64,000 nucleotides of DNA from Sacculina carcini (GCA_916048095.2 OU696584.1:8402944-8466943); one strand, 5' to 3'; shown: positions 36,057 to 49,127, numbered from the stretch's first letter. Notes: a model not told the origin generated them from the sequence alone. Program-made: numbers and translations.

Positions 36057-38806
36057 ATTCGTCGCTCGGCGTCCTATGACGACGGAGCATCATTTGGTGA
36101 CGTTGCAGATACAGAAGGCAGTGAGGTGCACTCCACGGCAGACCTCGCCAACAGCCTCTTCAACAACCCCAGCGAAAGTATGCAGAACAAACAACGTGAA
36201 TGGATCGTCTCAACCGATGATTCGTCGGCCACTCACCGTTTGCATCGGTCACGACGAAGATTGGAATTGTCACAAAACGCACCTCCAAAAGGTGCTTCTT
36301 TGATATTTTGCCATTTTTCCCAATATATCTGTCGGTTTATTATAAAAACATGATAAATAATAAACAATAAACAAAGTCCAACAAGACAAATTACAACTCT
36401 CCTTTACGGTCATCACACTGCACCACAACTAATTCTGGTCTCCAACGTTGATTTTTCTTGCGTTGTCATGGAAACGCAATGCCATTAACCATTGCACAAT
36501 TGATAAATATTCACTCAACGCACACGCAATTCTAACACATATATACAAAATAAAAATTGTATGCCAAATATTAGTTGTTGCTAGCAATAAATTGTTCATT
36601 CAACCAACAATATCTGGGTTTTTTCCGTAGAAAATACACGGCCTGTGTAGGAATGTCCATTTTGTTTATTAGCTTCTGGAGGGAGAGGGGAAGATGAAAT
36701 ACAAAACGAAATTCAGCGAAGGCAACACTCATTTTTGTCAAAATTCGATCAATAGACGTTCCAACGCGTGAAAAACACAAATATTTTATCTTGTAGCCAT
36801 TTTCCCCCAATATATTAATGATGATGTATGTAAACTCAGTGCAGACTGTAGTTTTCATCGTGTATGTTGTCCAATAGGCACACCAACAGGCGTACGAACT
36901 TATTCATCGTTCATATTTGGAAACCGTTCATCGTGTTCGGTGTATGTATTGTGTATGCATGTATGTCACACTTGTGACCCTAGTTACACTCAGTCTGACG
37001 TTACGAGCCTCGCTTGAGTGATGGTTTCTTTAGACGATTGCCAGTGTTGAATAGTTAACGTTACACCTTGTTCCATACCACAACACTACAGAGACGTTGT
37101 GTGCCAACTGTGCAGGCATCAGAACGAGTGACACGCGCAGTTTGGACGTTGGCTTGCGGGGCTCGGTGATCGGCGGTCGGTCTGTGCTCAGATCACGACC
37201 CTACCACTGTCAGACGGGCAGCAACGGCGTCGTCACGACCACTACTACAACAACGGCAAGCAGCACGGCATTCACCTCGGACGGCTCATCCGTCACCGGT
37301 GATTCGGACTCGTCGTCGGGCAGCAGCGACGGATCTCCGGCCGTCCGTGGCACTCACATGACGTTACGATTCCCGTCCGGCGATTCGTCGTCAGTCAGTG
37401 GTGGCGCGGCTCCGCTGAGACATCGCCGTGTCAGCTCGGCCAGTCGCGAGACGGTGCTGCGTCGATTGGAGAGCAACGAGCGAGAGCGGAACCGCATGCA
37501 CGGCCTCAATGTCGCATTCCACGTGAGTTGCAGGCGTGTCACTCTTCACTCTCGTGAAATTGCCGGTGCGAGCGATCGCTCTACCAAACAGCTGGGCACA
37601 AAGCTTTCTGAAATCGTTTCTGGAATTATCCCTCATTATATTTCTTTTCAGATCACTGATTTTCGATGACCGATTTGGGAGGTTTCTAGATTTCCCAATA
37701 TTTGTCACCTACAAAGCAAATACAGCTCCGTCTTAAAGCACCGAAAATCCCCAAGAATGGGGTTAACTGGAGCTACCTTTCACCTGGAGTTATCCCGGAA
37801 AGTTCGGCGTGGATATACGTTTCTTCCAGCGAATTTACAGCGGTCTTTTCATATTTGCTGACTCCAGTAATAGTCACTTGCCTGGTCGGGATTTAACAGA
37901 TCACACGTGCATAATCTGGATAAAGTCTCCTGTGAAATGACGAGTGACTAATTTCAACACAGCACTCAAATTTGCAGCCCATATATGTACACCTGCTTGT
38001 GATACGTCGCTCGATGCATCTAATCCGTGTAAACATCTCAGTATTTGCTCGTATTACGCAGGGTCTTCGGCAGGTTATTCCGATTCCCGAGATGGAACGG
38101 CGACTGTCCAAGATTGAAACTCTGACGTTGGCGCGTAACTACATCATGGCTCTGACGAACGTCATTTGCGATATGAAAGGAGACGCCAAGCCTTTCTCGT
38201 GAGATTTCATCATTGCATTTGAATTTAACCACAATGTCGCAAACCTTTAGGTGCGCGTAAGATTACTCATCAAGTTAATACTGCATATGTTAATAAATCT
38301 GTGAACGCCAAATTTGTACATGTACAACTGAAGCGTTGAATTTTTAATTAAAGTATCCAAACATTTTAATTAGTAACCTTTTAATTAGTATTCAGATTAA
38401 AAGAGATGAGATTTGCTAATTGGGTTGACGAAGAAGTTTAATTATTATTCTTGATATAATCAATAAACAAAGTGAAATGCTTAAAAGCGTGAGCGTTATA
38501 TAAATGATATATACAGTATGAATATACACAGCAATAACATCATAAATGCACACTAGAATTTCATATAATTAAACGCATTTTATTGCTACGTTCAGATGTT
38601 AACATGATTTCGTAATCTGCTTTAAGAAACATGATTTTATAATTTATTTTAAGAAACACAGCAAAATTTTAACCAAGTTTGTTTTCTTGCGTTGCGTTTG
38701 TCAATTTGTGGCCAGTTTTCTCGACCAGTTTGCGCCGAAATCGGAGCAGCTAGACGAACTGGCGCAGTCGTTCCGAATCGGAATGCTGAACGAATCGCTG
38801 CTCTGA
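36057..38806 (+). CDS. dimm: Dimmed/Mist1-type bHLH transcription factor (first coding exon not certain)
   Basis: Dimm/Mist1 (BHLHA15) proteins bind E-boxes and switch on large-scale secretory programmes in peptide-secreting cells. Exons: 36057-36291, 37116-37522, 38062-38198, 38716-38806; phases 0, 1, 0, 2 all fit and give 289 residues from the first seen exon. The first two exons are Ser/Thr-rich and disordered. The bHLH lies at about 195-250: RRLESNERERNRMHGLN (basic), VAFHGLRQVIP (helix 1), EMERRLSKIETLTLARNYI (helix 2). The intron falls in helix 1. Exon 3 seems to end in a stop just after KPFS, but that TGA is in the donor CTC|GTGAGA; splicing to 38716 adds a conserved-looking tail QFAPKSEQLDELAQSFRIG before the stop at 38804. 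No Met begins exon 36057, so an upstream exon must supply the start. Confidence 0.85.
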
Positions 38807-41640
38807 CCGGCCCTGCCATCTGCGAGCCATCGTCTGTTATCCTAGTGCATTATATGTATAGATCGATTGCCTGGCAAGTACAACAATGCCTGAAGCGAGA
38901 AGTCAGGTGATCTCCATCTTCAACCGACACCATCTCAATAATAATACTGTCGAGGCGTGGATGGGTGCCATTAGCCATCTATAGCTGAATTATTGGTTTA
39001 TGCCGTGTGGAAAATCCGTGACTAGCAGCTCGTGTCACCTCCGTGCAGCGTGATAACGGGAGATGCCGTCACACGCCTCAAATTACCTAGCAAACTCCAA
39101 ATGATTCAAATTTTACTCAATGTAATGTTTAGATCAGAGATCGTCAAGATGATGAGGTGTACGAGGAAGTGATCCGCGTGAATTGTGATAATAGCGATTA
39201 ATACTAAATAACAGAGTACGGCGACAATTTCGCATCTCAAAATATTTGCCACCGAGATTTATTCGCCCACATATTTATATGTCACCCCTATGAGTTGAGC
39301 AAATATCTGTTCCGATTTATTCCGTATCCGAAGCCAATTTCGGTTGCTGAGAAATAGATCTCTTAACTGAGTTTATCCCTCGGAAGAAGGGTACTCGCTC
39401 ATAAAATTTCTCCTAAATACTTCTACATTTGGGTGTGTGTTTTAAAGAAGCCCAATTTGCGTTTATTATTATTTGCGTTTGTGCGACCCCAGAAAAAGCG
39501 TAGGAAATTATGTTTAGAACTGACGATGAATGTTGATGACAACGACTGGACATAATGTTGAGAAAAGAATATATGGAGTTACGTTAAAGACGTTAAGTGT
39601 GTTGGAATAGACTATGATATGTGGAGCTGTGTCATAAATAGAAAACCACACAAACATGCATGCATTTCCGGCGTGATAAATTATTTTACCACCAATTCTT
39701 CCGTATTATTTCCAGTGCGTCAAGCGAAGTACATGTTTATTGTTGACACACGGATACACGGCTCCACTGAATATATGAGTGAATGTGAAGGTGCCTCCAT
39801 GGCCAGGCACGTGTTCATCACTTCTTGGCGTGTTTGTACGGTGGTGTTATTGTGAACTAGTTTTTATTATTATTGTGTTATTTTTGTACTGGTTCTATAG
39901 GATATATTTTGTTGATTATATATTTTATATTTTATTGAAATTTCACGTATGTCGGCGGTTTTCACGCAACCAAGCTGAGTGTTCGCATTAGCGTGGGTTT
40001 CTATAAGTTGAGCCCCATACCTTTGCAAATATATTCCTGTCGAATTTCAGCGATAATACTGAATAATTTATGACACGATGTTGTGCAATAATTTAATCAG
40101 CCATATAGAATTACCACACATTTCGCTACAGCAGATTTCCTGCGCAAAAGTCTCGGACATCGATTCCACAAATGGATCGACTGCGCCAAATTATCCACTA
40201 ATTATGTTTATTACCAGATTTTCATTCCATACACTAGCCACGTATAACGGCATATGATTTTAGGAATTTTTGCTACAAAGGACTTATTTTGAAATTATCA
40301 ATTAAACTATCGTTCTTCTCTATTTTTTCCTGTTCTGCATTTTTGCATTTTTTCATGATTATCTGCAGCTACTTTTTGTTCTATTTCTCTGTCGATCCGC
40401 GTATCTTCCATATTCTGAGTCATTTTTGTAAAATATTGCGAACAGCATAAATTTAGAATCTCGGTACTATCAAATAACTATAAAATAATTCCTATATTTA
40501 CTGCGCATCGACACAAAGGCACAAATATATAATAAATTCTCTATGTTTAATGTCTTCCCAGCTTATAAGCAATGGCTGACTGTGTGAAAATAGGTTTGTG
40601 AGTTTTTGCAGCGTTTTTCTCATTTATGACAGATATATCGGTGTAGTATCTGTTGGTGATACACAGATATTATGTTTATGTGTGTGTGTTCCTTGTTTTT
40701 TAAATTATTTGCGTCTACAAATTTATTGGTTTGTCTGAACCCTGTTTCTAACCCACGGCCCCACTGGCATGTATAGAAGAGCATTTGGTTTCAAATATCG
40801 TTTGTCGCATGCGCGCAGTCAGTGTGTTCTTATTGTGTGGTGTTATTTTTGCTGTTCTGGTGGCTCTCATTCTAGAAGTGGTGGTGGTGCAGTGTATTTC
40901 CGTATGTGTGTGTGTGTTGATGTGTGTGATGACACACAAACAGAATATTGTTCAAACGCGCAAAAACCAGTGCCAGCACAGAGTATTTATATATTTTTGC
41001 TCGTCAGTTGTAATAAATTCGTCAAGATGAAATGTACGATGTGTTAAAAACACAAAACAATCGGGGAAACTCTTTGTGGCGATTTGAAGACATTTGTACA
41101 ATAAAAACGATTTTCACGTGCAACAAGGAGTTAGCATCGTGCGATTCTGGTTGGCTTGAAACTCGTATATACAGCAGGAGAACGCTGTAAATTAAATACA
41201 ACCTATTTAATCCATAATGACGTCGATTAGTGACACAATAGCGGGAGAGCTCACTTTTAATTAGGCAAAAAAACATGCCAGACTACATAATACGGCAACA
41301 TCATGCATTTTTCACGAGCTGCTTTTCATCCTGGGATCAGACGGTGGGTTTATTAGCTTCGAGCGGGGACATGGACCCAATTGGAACAAAGTCTACTTGA
41401 TCTTATACCTTATGATATATCTTATGTCATGCATGTTATGATATATCTTATGATCTATCTTATATCTTATGATATATCTTATTCTTATTCTATATTGATA
41501 TCTTATGCTTAAGCTTATGTTAAAGCTTATCACTAAACGAGAGTGGGAAATGAATCCGCTGTTTTCTTCTGACCACGAACACCATTGGCTAGACGAGTAA
41601 TGAACACACTCAAAAAGAACACATTCCCGTGTGGCAGTAA
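38807..41640. other. Intergenic, no gene recognised
   Basis: AT-rich sequence, low in microsatellites compared with the rest, presumably including the 3' UTR of the bHLH gene. Repeated TTATGATATATC words occur at 41403-41500. No homology noted. Confidence 0.5.
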
Positions 41641-41644
41641 GCCT

Positions 41645-41645
41645 C

Positions 41646-41710
<65 letters not shown>

Positions 41711-41712
41711 GC
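41645..41712. repeat. (CA)n microsatellite
   Basis: About 33 CA units with one ATA interruption. Confidence 0.93.
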
Positions 41713-41819
41713 ATACACACAGACAGAGACGCATACATATATATGGGAGTATTATGGTAAACTCTACGTCGGACAAAACATTTAATGCGATGAAAATGTA
41801 GAAAAATAGCATTGCATTG

Positions 41820-42070
41820 CAGTGGCGGCGCCAAGGGGGGCTGGAGCCCCCCCCCCCAAAAAAAAAAAAAATCATGGACATTAAAATTTCTTACCACTGT
41901 AATGGAGTCCTGAAATTATGGTTCAAGTTCGAGGACTGAATCAGTGTGCCCCAGTCTCTCATTATTATATCATGCAGTCAGCGTTCGAGTGTAGCTCTTC
42001 ATGCTTCGTTTAGCCCCCTCAACTTTTTCCCTAAACCCCCCATATCGGAAAAATATTGGCGCCGCCACTG
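41820..42070. mobile_element. hAT MITE, CAGTGGCGGCG family, perfect duplication
   Basis: Ends CAGTGGCGGCGCCAAGG and TTGGCGCCGCCACTG are inverted. Flanks 41812-41819 and 42071-42078 are both TTGCATTG. The core GGTTCAAGTTCGAGGACTG is shared with 14591-14876. It has runs of C and A near its left end. Confidence 0.95.
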
Positions 42071-42247
42071 TTGCATTGCATAGATAATAATGCGCACAAA
42101 CATGCGGTAATTAATTTGTTTTTAGCGGCGTCGAGCCACGATCCACCCGCCATCTATATACTAAATGCTTTTCAATGCCACTTGACAAAGCTATGATGAT
42201 TAAGTGTGACATATAGAGGGCGCTGTTGATCGCCTGTCAATGCCCGT

Positions 42248-44457
42248 TTACACGGCGGTGCGTCGTTCCTCGCTGAAACACCTGCTGCTGCTGTTACTGT
42301 CCACGTCTCGTTCAATATAGTCACTGTGTCCGCTCGAGTCCAGCTGCTGTTGCTGATGGTGGTGGTGCAGTGTCTGCTCCCTGCTGCCGTACATCAGCAG
42401 GCGCGACGTACTGGCCCCGCTGCTGCTCACCGGGCGTTGAAACACCGGAGCAGGAGGGGGCGGGGGTGCCCCCAGCTGACTGCCCGTCGACTCGGAATCA
42501 TTGGCTGAGTCGTCGCCGACCGATGCCCGTCGTCTTCGGCGTTTTGCCCGCGGTCTTGGCTGCTGCTGCAGTTGCTGATGCTGGCGGTGAGAAGAACGCG
42601 CTGTCTTGCCATCGGTCACCACCGGCCAATCCATATATGTCGGCCTTAGACTGCAAGCGGCCGTCGCACACGAGGCGGCAGGCAGCGAGCTCGAATCTCC
42701 GACGATCACGCAGCGAGTGCCGTGGTCACTGACACTGGTGGCTGTCCGAGACGAGGACGACGGATGAGACGCACGCCGGCCGTTCAAATGGTGCACGAAG
42801 ATCGGTGCAGCCGCTGTCACGTGCAGTCGATCAAGCCCTGCCGGCACACTGCTGTTTGCTGGCCAGCGAGACGCCCGAGTCGATAATTTGTAGCCGTGAC
42901 GCGTCCGATCGCGATGCTGGTCACGGCGACACTGAGCGCTCGACGCCGGCCGAACCCACCGGCGATCGGAGCGCCACCTATGCGACAGAGGCAGTAAACA
43001 CGCCTTGGCCGCTGTTCTATCAGACGGCGAGATGTGGACGGCCGTGAGCTCGTCCTCTTCTGGAATCGGCACGTGGGTACAGCGTAGACGGGACAGCGTG
43101 GTGGTCTGGTCTGCATGCGGGTACAGCTGAATACAAGACGAGGAATTTCTGCTGCCGGCGATGCGACGCCAGCTGGAAGCACCGAGTTCGCTCACAACAT
43201 CCACGTGCGAACCGGCGTCGAAGTCCTTCAACCAAGACATCAAGTTAAACGTTAATTAAAGGTTAAAGGCCTAAGAACAGCTGCAACACGGGCATAAGCC
43301 GAAGGTTATGAACACACAGGTGTGCCCCGTGCAGCTCGCCACCACCACAGAACCAACCCTCTCCACGCTATGGCGCCATAAGGACGGAAGACGTATAAGA
43401 GAGGGCCACCTCCCCAGAATGCATGACACAACACATGACTGATATCTGGTACCATCATTTACTGCTAGGTGGACAGGGGCTGTTGGATTATAGAATTCGC
43501 CCAATGAAATTCTCCTGCGCCGGGTTTTGAACCACGGATGTCCCGCTTGTGAGGCGGGTGTGCTACCACTACACCACGGAGTCCAACGCAACGCTTGCTT
43601 CACTCAACCCATTACCTCCCGGTGATATAATATGAGATCATTTAAAATAACCACATTTCCTAGTTTTGTATGTTTATAAAATTTATATATTATCATTGTT
43701 TCGTGTGGCCACATGTCTCACCCTGACCAGACGATCACGCTTGTAGCTGTTCAACATGTGCTCGACGTTGTCGAACACCGATCTCCAGCCACTGGGAACA
43801 TCAATGATCTGATCCTCGCGACGATGAAGGAACGATAACGTCCAGCGTAGGTTGCGATCCATCGCTCTGACACACACACAATTAACGAGGGAAGATACAA
43901 GGGTATACCCAGAGCCGAACGTGTATGCGAAATATGTGACACAAATAAGTTGGGGGATACCATTTACTATTTGTGTGTACAAATAAACAAATATAATACC
44001 TGAGACAAATATATATCTCACGGAAGTTTTATAATTGTGTAAATACATATGGTTTCATTAACTGGATGCAAACAAAGAATGTACAAGAGCAGCGTAATCT
44101 CTAGGTTTCTCTAGGCTAGGTTTCTTAAACAAGAATTCAAGTTATATACGTGATTTGTTGCATTATGATTGGGAATTTGCATATTTGGATTCATATTCAA
44201 TGCCATATTTAATTGTTTGTTGTTTTGATATTGTGCTTTGTTGTTGTTATTTTTACACCGCTGTTACTTGATGCGGAGCTGTGCTCCATACTCTTATTGA
44301 GTCTGAGCAAAATACATATTTCTTCTTCTTTCACACACACACACTCTATCATCAAAGTTGACTCAGTTGGTCAATTGCATGGCACCCCAAACTATTTTCG
44401 GTAATTCAATCACAACACACATACCTCAATGAAAAATATATTGCCTATAATTGCAAA

Positions 44458-44494
<37 letters not shown>

Positions 44495-47400
44495 ACACAC
44501 ATATTAACCTCACAGTGCCTGTAAAAAACTTTACATTTCGGTGGGAAAAAAACTTTACATAGGATACCCGTGCTCAATACATCACTTGTCTAGTTGGTAA
44601 TATTTGATTGTGAGCGTAATACACACTTGATACTAACTCTATACGTCCTAAAGAAACGATAGTCACATATTCAGCTTTCAGGAAATATATTTGGTCGTGT
44701 AGTGGAGATTAATGTGTTGGTTTGGAGCTGTTATGTAAAATTTCTAATTTAGCATAGTTTCAACAGTGTTCACTTTTTATCAGGCTGCATATATTGAGCC
44801 GAAACAAGTTGGTTATTGCAGAAAAAGCACGTGATTTGGCTCTGCTAGAAAATGGCTACTCTGTGATTGCTGTGGCTAAAGATATTAACGCATTTTCACA
44901 TTGCTCCACGATCTACCCCACTGTCTTGTAGGCGCGCGTGGGACATCGCTATCCCACGCGCGCCTACAAGACCGCACCACTCGTAAGCACGCCTTAAGAC
45001 CGACTCTCCATTTACCCTAGTTAATTACAGTCACCAAAAGAATTCAGCACACACGCGCACCAACACACGCATACACATAAATACACGTGCGTGCATAAAT
45101 ACACCGTCTGCCTGTAGAACCAGTGCTGCGCATACAGACACGCACGCATTAACAAACCAACATATCTACTGCTCGCGCAAGGACCACAGCCACACAAACA
45201 CACACACTCTTTCACTCGCCCTAACATACACACTTGCATACGCAAACATCATAGCCCAAACACACACACACACACACACACACTAATGACTCAGCACTTT
45301 TCCCACCTGTAGAGGTTGAGAACAGCGTCAGGGCTGGGTTTCTGGTGGCTGAGTCGAGCCAGGTCTCGCTTGGTGTCTTGCACCATGTTCAACAGAAGCT
45401 GCATCTCAGGTCGGAGCGCGTGCAGTCTCGTGATGAACTGCACGCGCTCCAAGTCATGCGCCACTTTCGTCTCTGCAATAACACGTGCGAACTTCATTGA
45501 GCATCTACTATCAGCACACAAACCATTAGGAATATGAATGATCGAGCGAGGATTGGCAATTGGCCTTCCATATTTTTCTGGTTGAATTTTCGGGTGCATT
45601 TGATCGCATAATAGGATTGTTTTTCACACACTATAGCTTTTGGGTGCTTCATGGGTACATGAGACCACCGCAGGGTGGTAATAGTGCTTACACTCTTCCC
45701 ATGCTACTGGATTTGCCTGTAATTCATAATAACAATAACAATAATATACTCTCATTCCCCCACCATACAAACTATTGGGGTAAAATTTTCAATTAAAATA
45801 TGGGCTTAATAGCGTGGAATTTGCTTTAGTTCTATCGAGGCAGGAATACACCTAGTGATGCCAAGTGTCAGAGTCTCACCGTCGAAGCATTTGGCCGGCG
45901 GCAATGACAAGTCAGTCGGCTTGTTTTTGACTGTCAGTTTGACTGTTTTGCCGGACCGGCAGGCCGCTGATCCGGCCACTCGACGTACGTCAACGTGCCG
46001 CAGTCGTGACAGCAGCAGCAGACCCAGACCGACTCCCACTCCGACGGCGGCCGCCACAAGCAGAGCCACCACGACGCCAAGCTGACGCATCGGCAGCATG
46101 CGTCCGCCGGATGCACGACCGTTTGACGTAGCGGCGGCGATTTCTGACAACAAGCCAGCACAGTTATCATGTATTTTGTCATCAACATATACCGCAAAAT
46201 GCTCTTTTTATCCGACATGCCGGATTATTTTTGACCCCCCTGCGTATGGTGTCGGATTATAAGAGCCTGTCGGATTATTTTTGGTCACTCTGCACGGTAG
46301 GATTGTGCAAATACTGGAACGCAAAAAATAGTGCACTGATAACAGGGACGAGAGAAGCGAGAGAAGACGATTATTTCTGCTTTTATTAATGAGTGCCGGT
46401 TTAAAACAGGATTTCTAAATAAACTGTTGCTGAACTATAACTGAATCGTGGTTGCAGTTTCAATAAGCCTTTCCAGGAAGTGCCGGATTATTAGAGCCTG
46501 CCGGATTGTTTTTCAACCCATACCTGAGGGTGCTGGATTATTAGAGCCTGCCGGATTATTAGAGCCTGTCGTATTATTAGAGCCTGTCGGATAAATATAG
46601 ATTTACGGTATGTCGTATTTTTCCGTGTACAAGAGACCCCTTCAATTATTTGTAGGCAAAAATTCTGGAAAAAGTACATATTGGGGCAAAAACACTGACT
46701 ACCATATATAAGATACCCCCAGGTTTCTAGAATAAAAATTTATACCAAAAAGGGTATCTCATACACGGAAAAATACGGTAAAATAAAGCTTTTTTCTTGT
46801 GGGCCCTTTACAATGAATTAAAAAACAACATACAAATACTACAGTGACATAACAACAAAATAAAAATAATTACAACAGATATATGGCACACGTCTGAATC
46901 AGTCGATCTTCTCTCGAAACATTCAAGCATCACTGATTTATTTATATTTATCTTGATTAATCCTATCGATAAACTTCCTTTGTGAAGGTCTTTATGCTCC
47001 TACTTTATTTAATGCATTTTTATTCGCTTGTAAATAAAAATAAAAATGAGAAAAATAATGTTTTACATTGTTCAGACTCAAATAGAGTATGCAGCACACA
47101 GCTCCTCATTTACACAAGCAAACACATTTGAAAACCACAAAACAAAACAGCAACCAATTTAATATTTCATATACACGCGAATATCATTATATGAACAATC
47201 AATACTTGAGACCTTGAATTACTAGAATTCTGCTGAGTTCAATTCATTGGGTGGTATATTGTCATCAAAATCAGCATAGCAAAAAAGTAACAATACACGA
47301 TAAATGTGAAAAATTATACTTTGCACAATATACTTGTCATTGAGGTATGTGTGTTGTAATTGACTAGGCATAAAATAGTTGAGGGTCTCATGTAATTGAC

Positions 47401-47975
47401 GAACTGAGTCAACTTTGAACACTAATGCATGATGGCTGTCATCTCCCCGAGCCTCGGAATATGCACAAAAATATACACCCCTGTAAATGAAATATCCCGG
47501 AGGTATTGGTTAAATAATTGGATACGCAGCCAGCGGTTATCAACAAGTTTCAGTGTTGATAACCGCTGAATTCTTGATGTCTATATATGAAAGAATAATA
47601 CAGACGAGGTAATAAGAAAACTTTTTTTAATTTAATATTCATTCATACTTAAGCCTAAAGTTCCCTTAAGTGTTCTTTAATATTTTTCCAGAAAAATATC
47701 TACAGCACAGGTAAAGCGTATACTTTTTATTATTATTTTGCACGAGCATCCCCAGTGGTTAAGAGCCCCAAAGAGGGGTGATCAGCCAATACACTCACGA
47801 CGACACAGAGGGCCGCTGTACACGGAGCTGTTGTGATGATGTACCGGCTGAGAACCGGCTGGACACCTGGTCACACAGGTACCATCTCCGTACATCACCA
47901 GGTCCACACATTGTACACACCCATGACGCTCATCACATTTGACACAGGCAGGCTGTCCACACCCCTCACCCCTCA
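42248..47975 (-). CDS. Unrecognised single-pass membrane protein with furin-like Cys-rich ectodomain (N-terminus not placed)
   Basis: Five exons in transcript order: 47975-47799, 46143-45880, 45472-45307, 43866-43722, 43225-42248. Every junction is GT/AG and phases (1,1,1,2,0) fit, giving about 576 residues. The first exon has a furin-like cysteine pattern (CGQPACVKCDE, CVQCVDL, GTCVTRCPAG). The second has a clear transmembrane helix, GVVVALLVAAAVGVGVGLGL, followed by arginines, so the C-terminus is cytosolic. Exons 3-4 look helical and conserved (LRPEMQLLLNMVQDTKRDL; SFLHRREDQIIDVPSGWRSV). The last 325 residues are disordered, with Arg-rich, Pro-rich and His/Gln-rich runs. No kinase domain. 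A signal-peptide exon at 57287-57207 ends in phase 0 and could be its start, but the connecting exons were not found. I cannot name the family. Confidence 0.7.
43256..43581 (-). mobile_element. tRNA-derived SINE, copy 4
   Basis: Full-length copy in the last intron of the membrane-protein gene. Head CTCCGTGGTGTAGTGGTAG and CCTCACAAGCGGGAC on the minus strand; tail ends TTAGGCCTTTAACCTTTAA. It stops about 30 bases before the last exon. Confidence 0.88.
44353..44440 (+). mobile_element. Interspersed repeat R1, short fragment
   Basis: AAGTTGACTCAGTTGGTCAA, TTGCATGGCACCCCAAACTA and CAATCACAACACACATACCT match the left third of R1. Confidence 0.75.
44461..44502. repeat. (CA)n microsatellite
   Basis: About 20 CA units with one ATA interruption. 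Confidence 0.9.
44797..44926 (+). pseudogene. Relic of a transposase-type helix-turn-helix
   Basis: The frame reads SRNKLVIAEKARDLALLEN then GYSVIAVAKDINA, a pattern much like the first HTH of Tc1/mariner-type transposases (ALLENGYS.. followed by AVAK.L). After about 43 codons the frame ends at a perfect palindrome. A DNA-transposon remnant is the simplest reading; it lies in an intron of the membrane-protein gene. Confidence 0.45.
44923..44972. repeat. Perfect 21-bp inverted repeat with 8-base spacer
   Basis: Left arm GTCTTGTAGGCGCGCGTGGG plus A, spacer CATCGCTA, right arm the exact reverse complement. Very GC-rich for its surroundings. Confidence 0.95.
45040..45285. repeat. Diffuse CA-rich intronic sequence
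   Basis: CACGCATACACA-type words over 240 bp, ending with a pure (CA)n at 45258-45283 about 20 bases from the donor of exon 45472-45307. Confidence 0.75.
45633..45746 (+). mobile_element. LINE 3' end, 5'-truncated
   Basis: CTTTTGGGTGCTTCATGGGT, GACCACCGCAGGGTGGTAAT and ATGCTACTGGATTTGCCTGT match the LINE end; finishes in AATAAC-type repeats. Confidence 0.8.
46215..46595. repeat. Dispersed GCCGGATTATTAGAGCCT repeats
   Basis: At least seven copies or part-copies of this 18-bp word, or its variant GCCGGATTATTTTTGAC, in two groups (46215-46285 and 46480-46592). The second group has three head-to-tail copies. Confidence 0.75.
46605..46782. mobile_element. MITE-like inverted-repeat element
   Basis: CGTATTTTTCCGTGTA at 46614-46629 is exactly repeated in reverse at 46762-46777, and the inner flanks (GAGACCCC, GGGTATCTC) also pair. 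The outer ends ACGGTA and TACGGTA also resemble each other. No clear target duplication. Confidence 0.65.
47218..47465 (-). mobile_element. Interspersed repeat R1, reverse copy
   Basis: Reverse complement of R1: TTGACGAACTGAGTCAACTT, GAACACTAATGCATGATGGC and GTAACAATACACGATAAA. It ends at CCCCGAGCCTCGG. Confidence 0.8.
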
Positions 47976-48001
47976 CTACACACACACACACACACACACA
48001 C

Positions 48002-48334
48002 ATGAATTTGAATATTCGCACCGAAAATGAAAAACAGAATACACATCAAGTTGTGATTGCCAAAGTATTATCCAATTATATATTTCTCGTATAAATTAAA
48101 TTTGGCTTATTTATGAATAATAGCTGCTATTAATAAAAATAAAAATATATCATAAGATGTAAACATCGAAAATACAAGGACAAATTTAAAAGAAAACATA
48201 ATATCAAGCATACATATACATATGGAGAGAAATATGAAGTGTGGTTTTTACTGCCAGGGTAACCATAGCAACCATGATATTACAACACGCACATCTGTCT
48301 TGCCATTAAAACAGCTTCTACCCTTGGCACACAG

Positions 48335-48335
<1 letters not shown>
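48002..48335. other. Upstream of the Cys-rich exon, nothing recognised
   Basis: AT-rich intron-like sequence. The earlier exons of the membrane-protein gene were searched for on the minus strand and not found. Confidence 0.4.
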
Positions 48336-48433
<98 letters not shown>

Positions 48434-48514
48434 GTCGTGCGCGGTGGCGTGTTTGCGACGTTTCAGTGAAGCTGTTTTTGTCGAGCGCGTGCAAAATACT
48501 GGTTCCTACGCACC

Positions 48515-48589
<75 letters not shown>

Positions 48590-48604
48590 ACACACACACA
48601 CAGG
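48336..48604. repeat. (GT)n 48336-48428 and (CA)n 48518-48602
   Basis: Two arrays of about 46 and 42 units in opposite sense, 90 bp apart, so one strand can fold into a long GT/CA hairpin. Confidence 0.95.
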
Positions 48605-49127
48605 CACATGAGGTATATCGTGTGACAGTAGGTTGGTATTCAGACACAGACAAACATACATACATTCATGAATGCAATAAATGTAGTATGGTTGTTCACT
48701 GATAACACCGACGCCACTAGTGTAAAAACTTGTGTAAAACGATTGTATTTCTTGGCATACCTTTTTCTGTATTATGTATATTTAAAGATTGTATTTTATC
48801 GAACGTATTCAACATATTCAATTGTGCTTCTACGAATTTGTTTCTCTGATTCTGTTTGTGTCTTCTCTCATCTTCCATTGCTTGTTTCTGTCTCTTTCCA
48901 CGCGTCTGTGTTTCAACCACGTGCCCTGTACGCTATATCAAATGTTAGTTAATTACGCATTCCGACTACAGCACAGTTGAGAAGGGTAATGTTCGCGTAA
49001 TGTAGGGTAATGTACCTGGTAGTTACGCAACCAACACACACAGATAGCTGCACGATTACGCACACACATGAAACCCGCCCTGCGGCAATTGGGCTATACG
49101 TTTATGAAGCTAATCTAACCTTTTCAC

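Noticed and set aside
42326-43047. Forward-strand frames opposite the last exon of the membrane-protein gene
   Set aside because: Shadow frames in GC-rich coding sequence; the minus frame keeps phase with four other exons.
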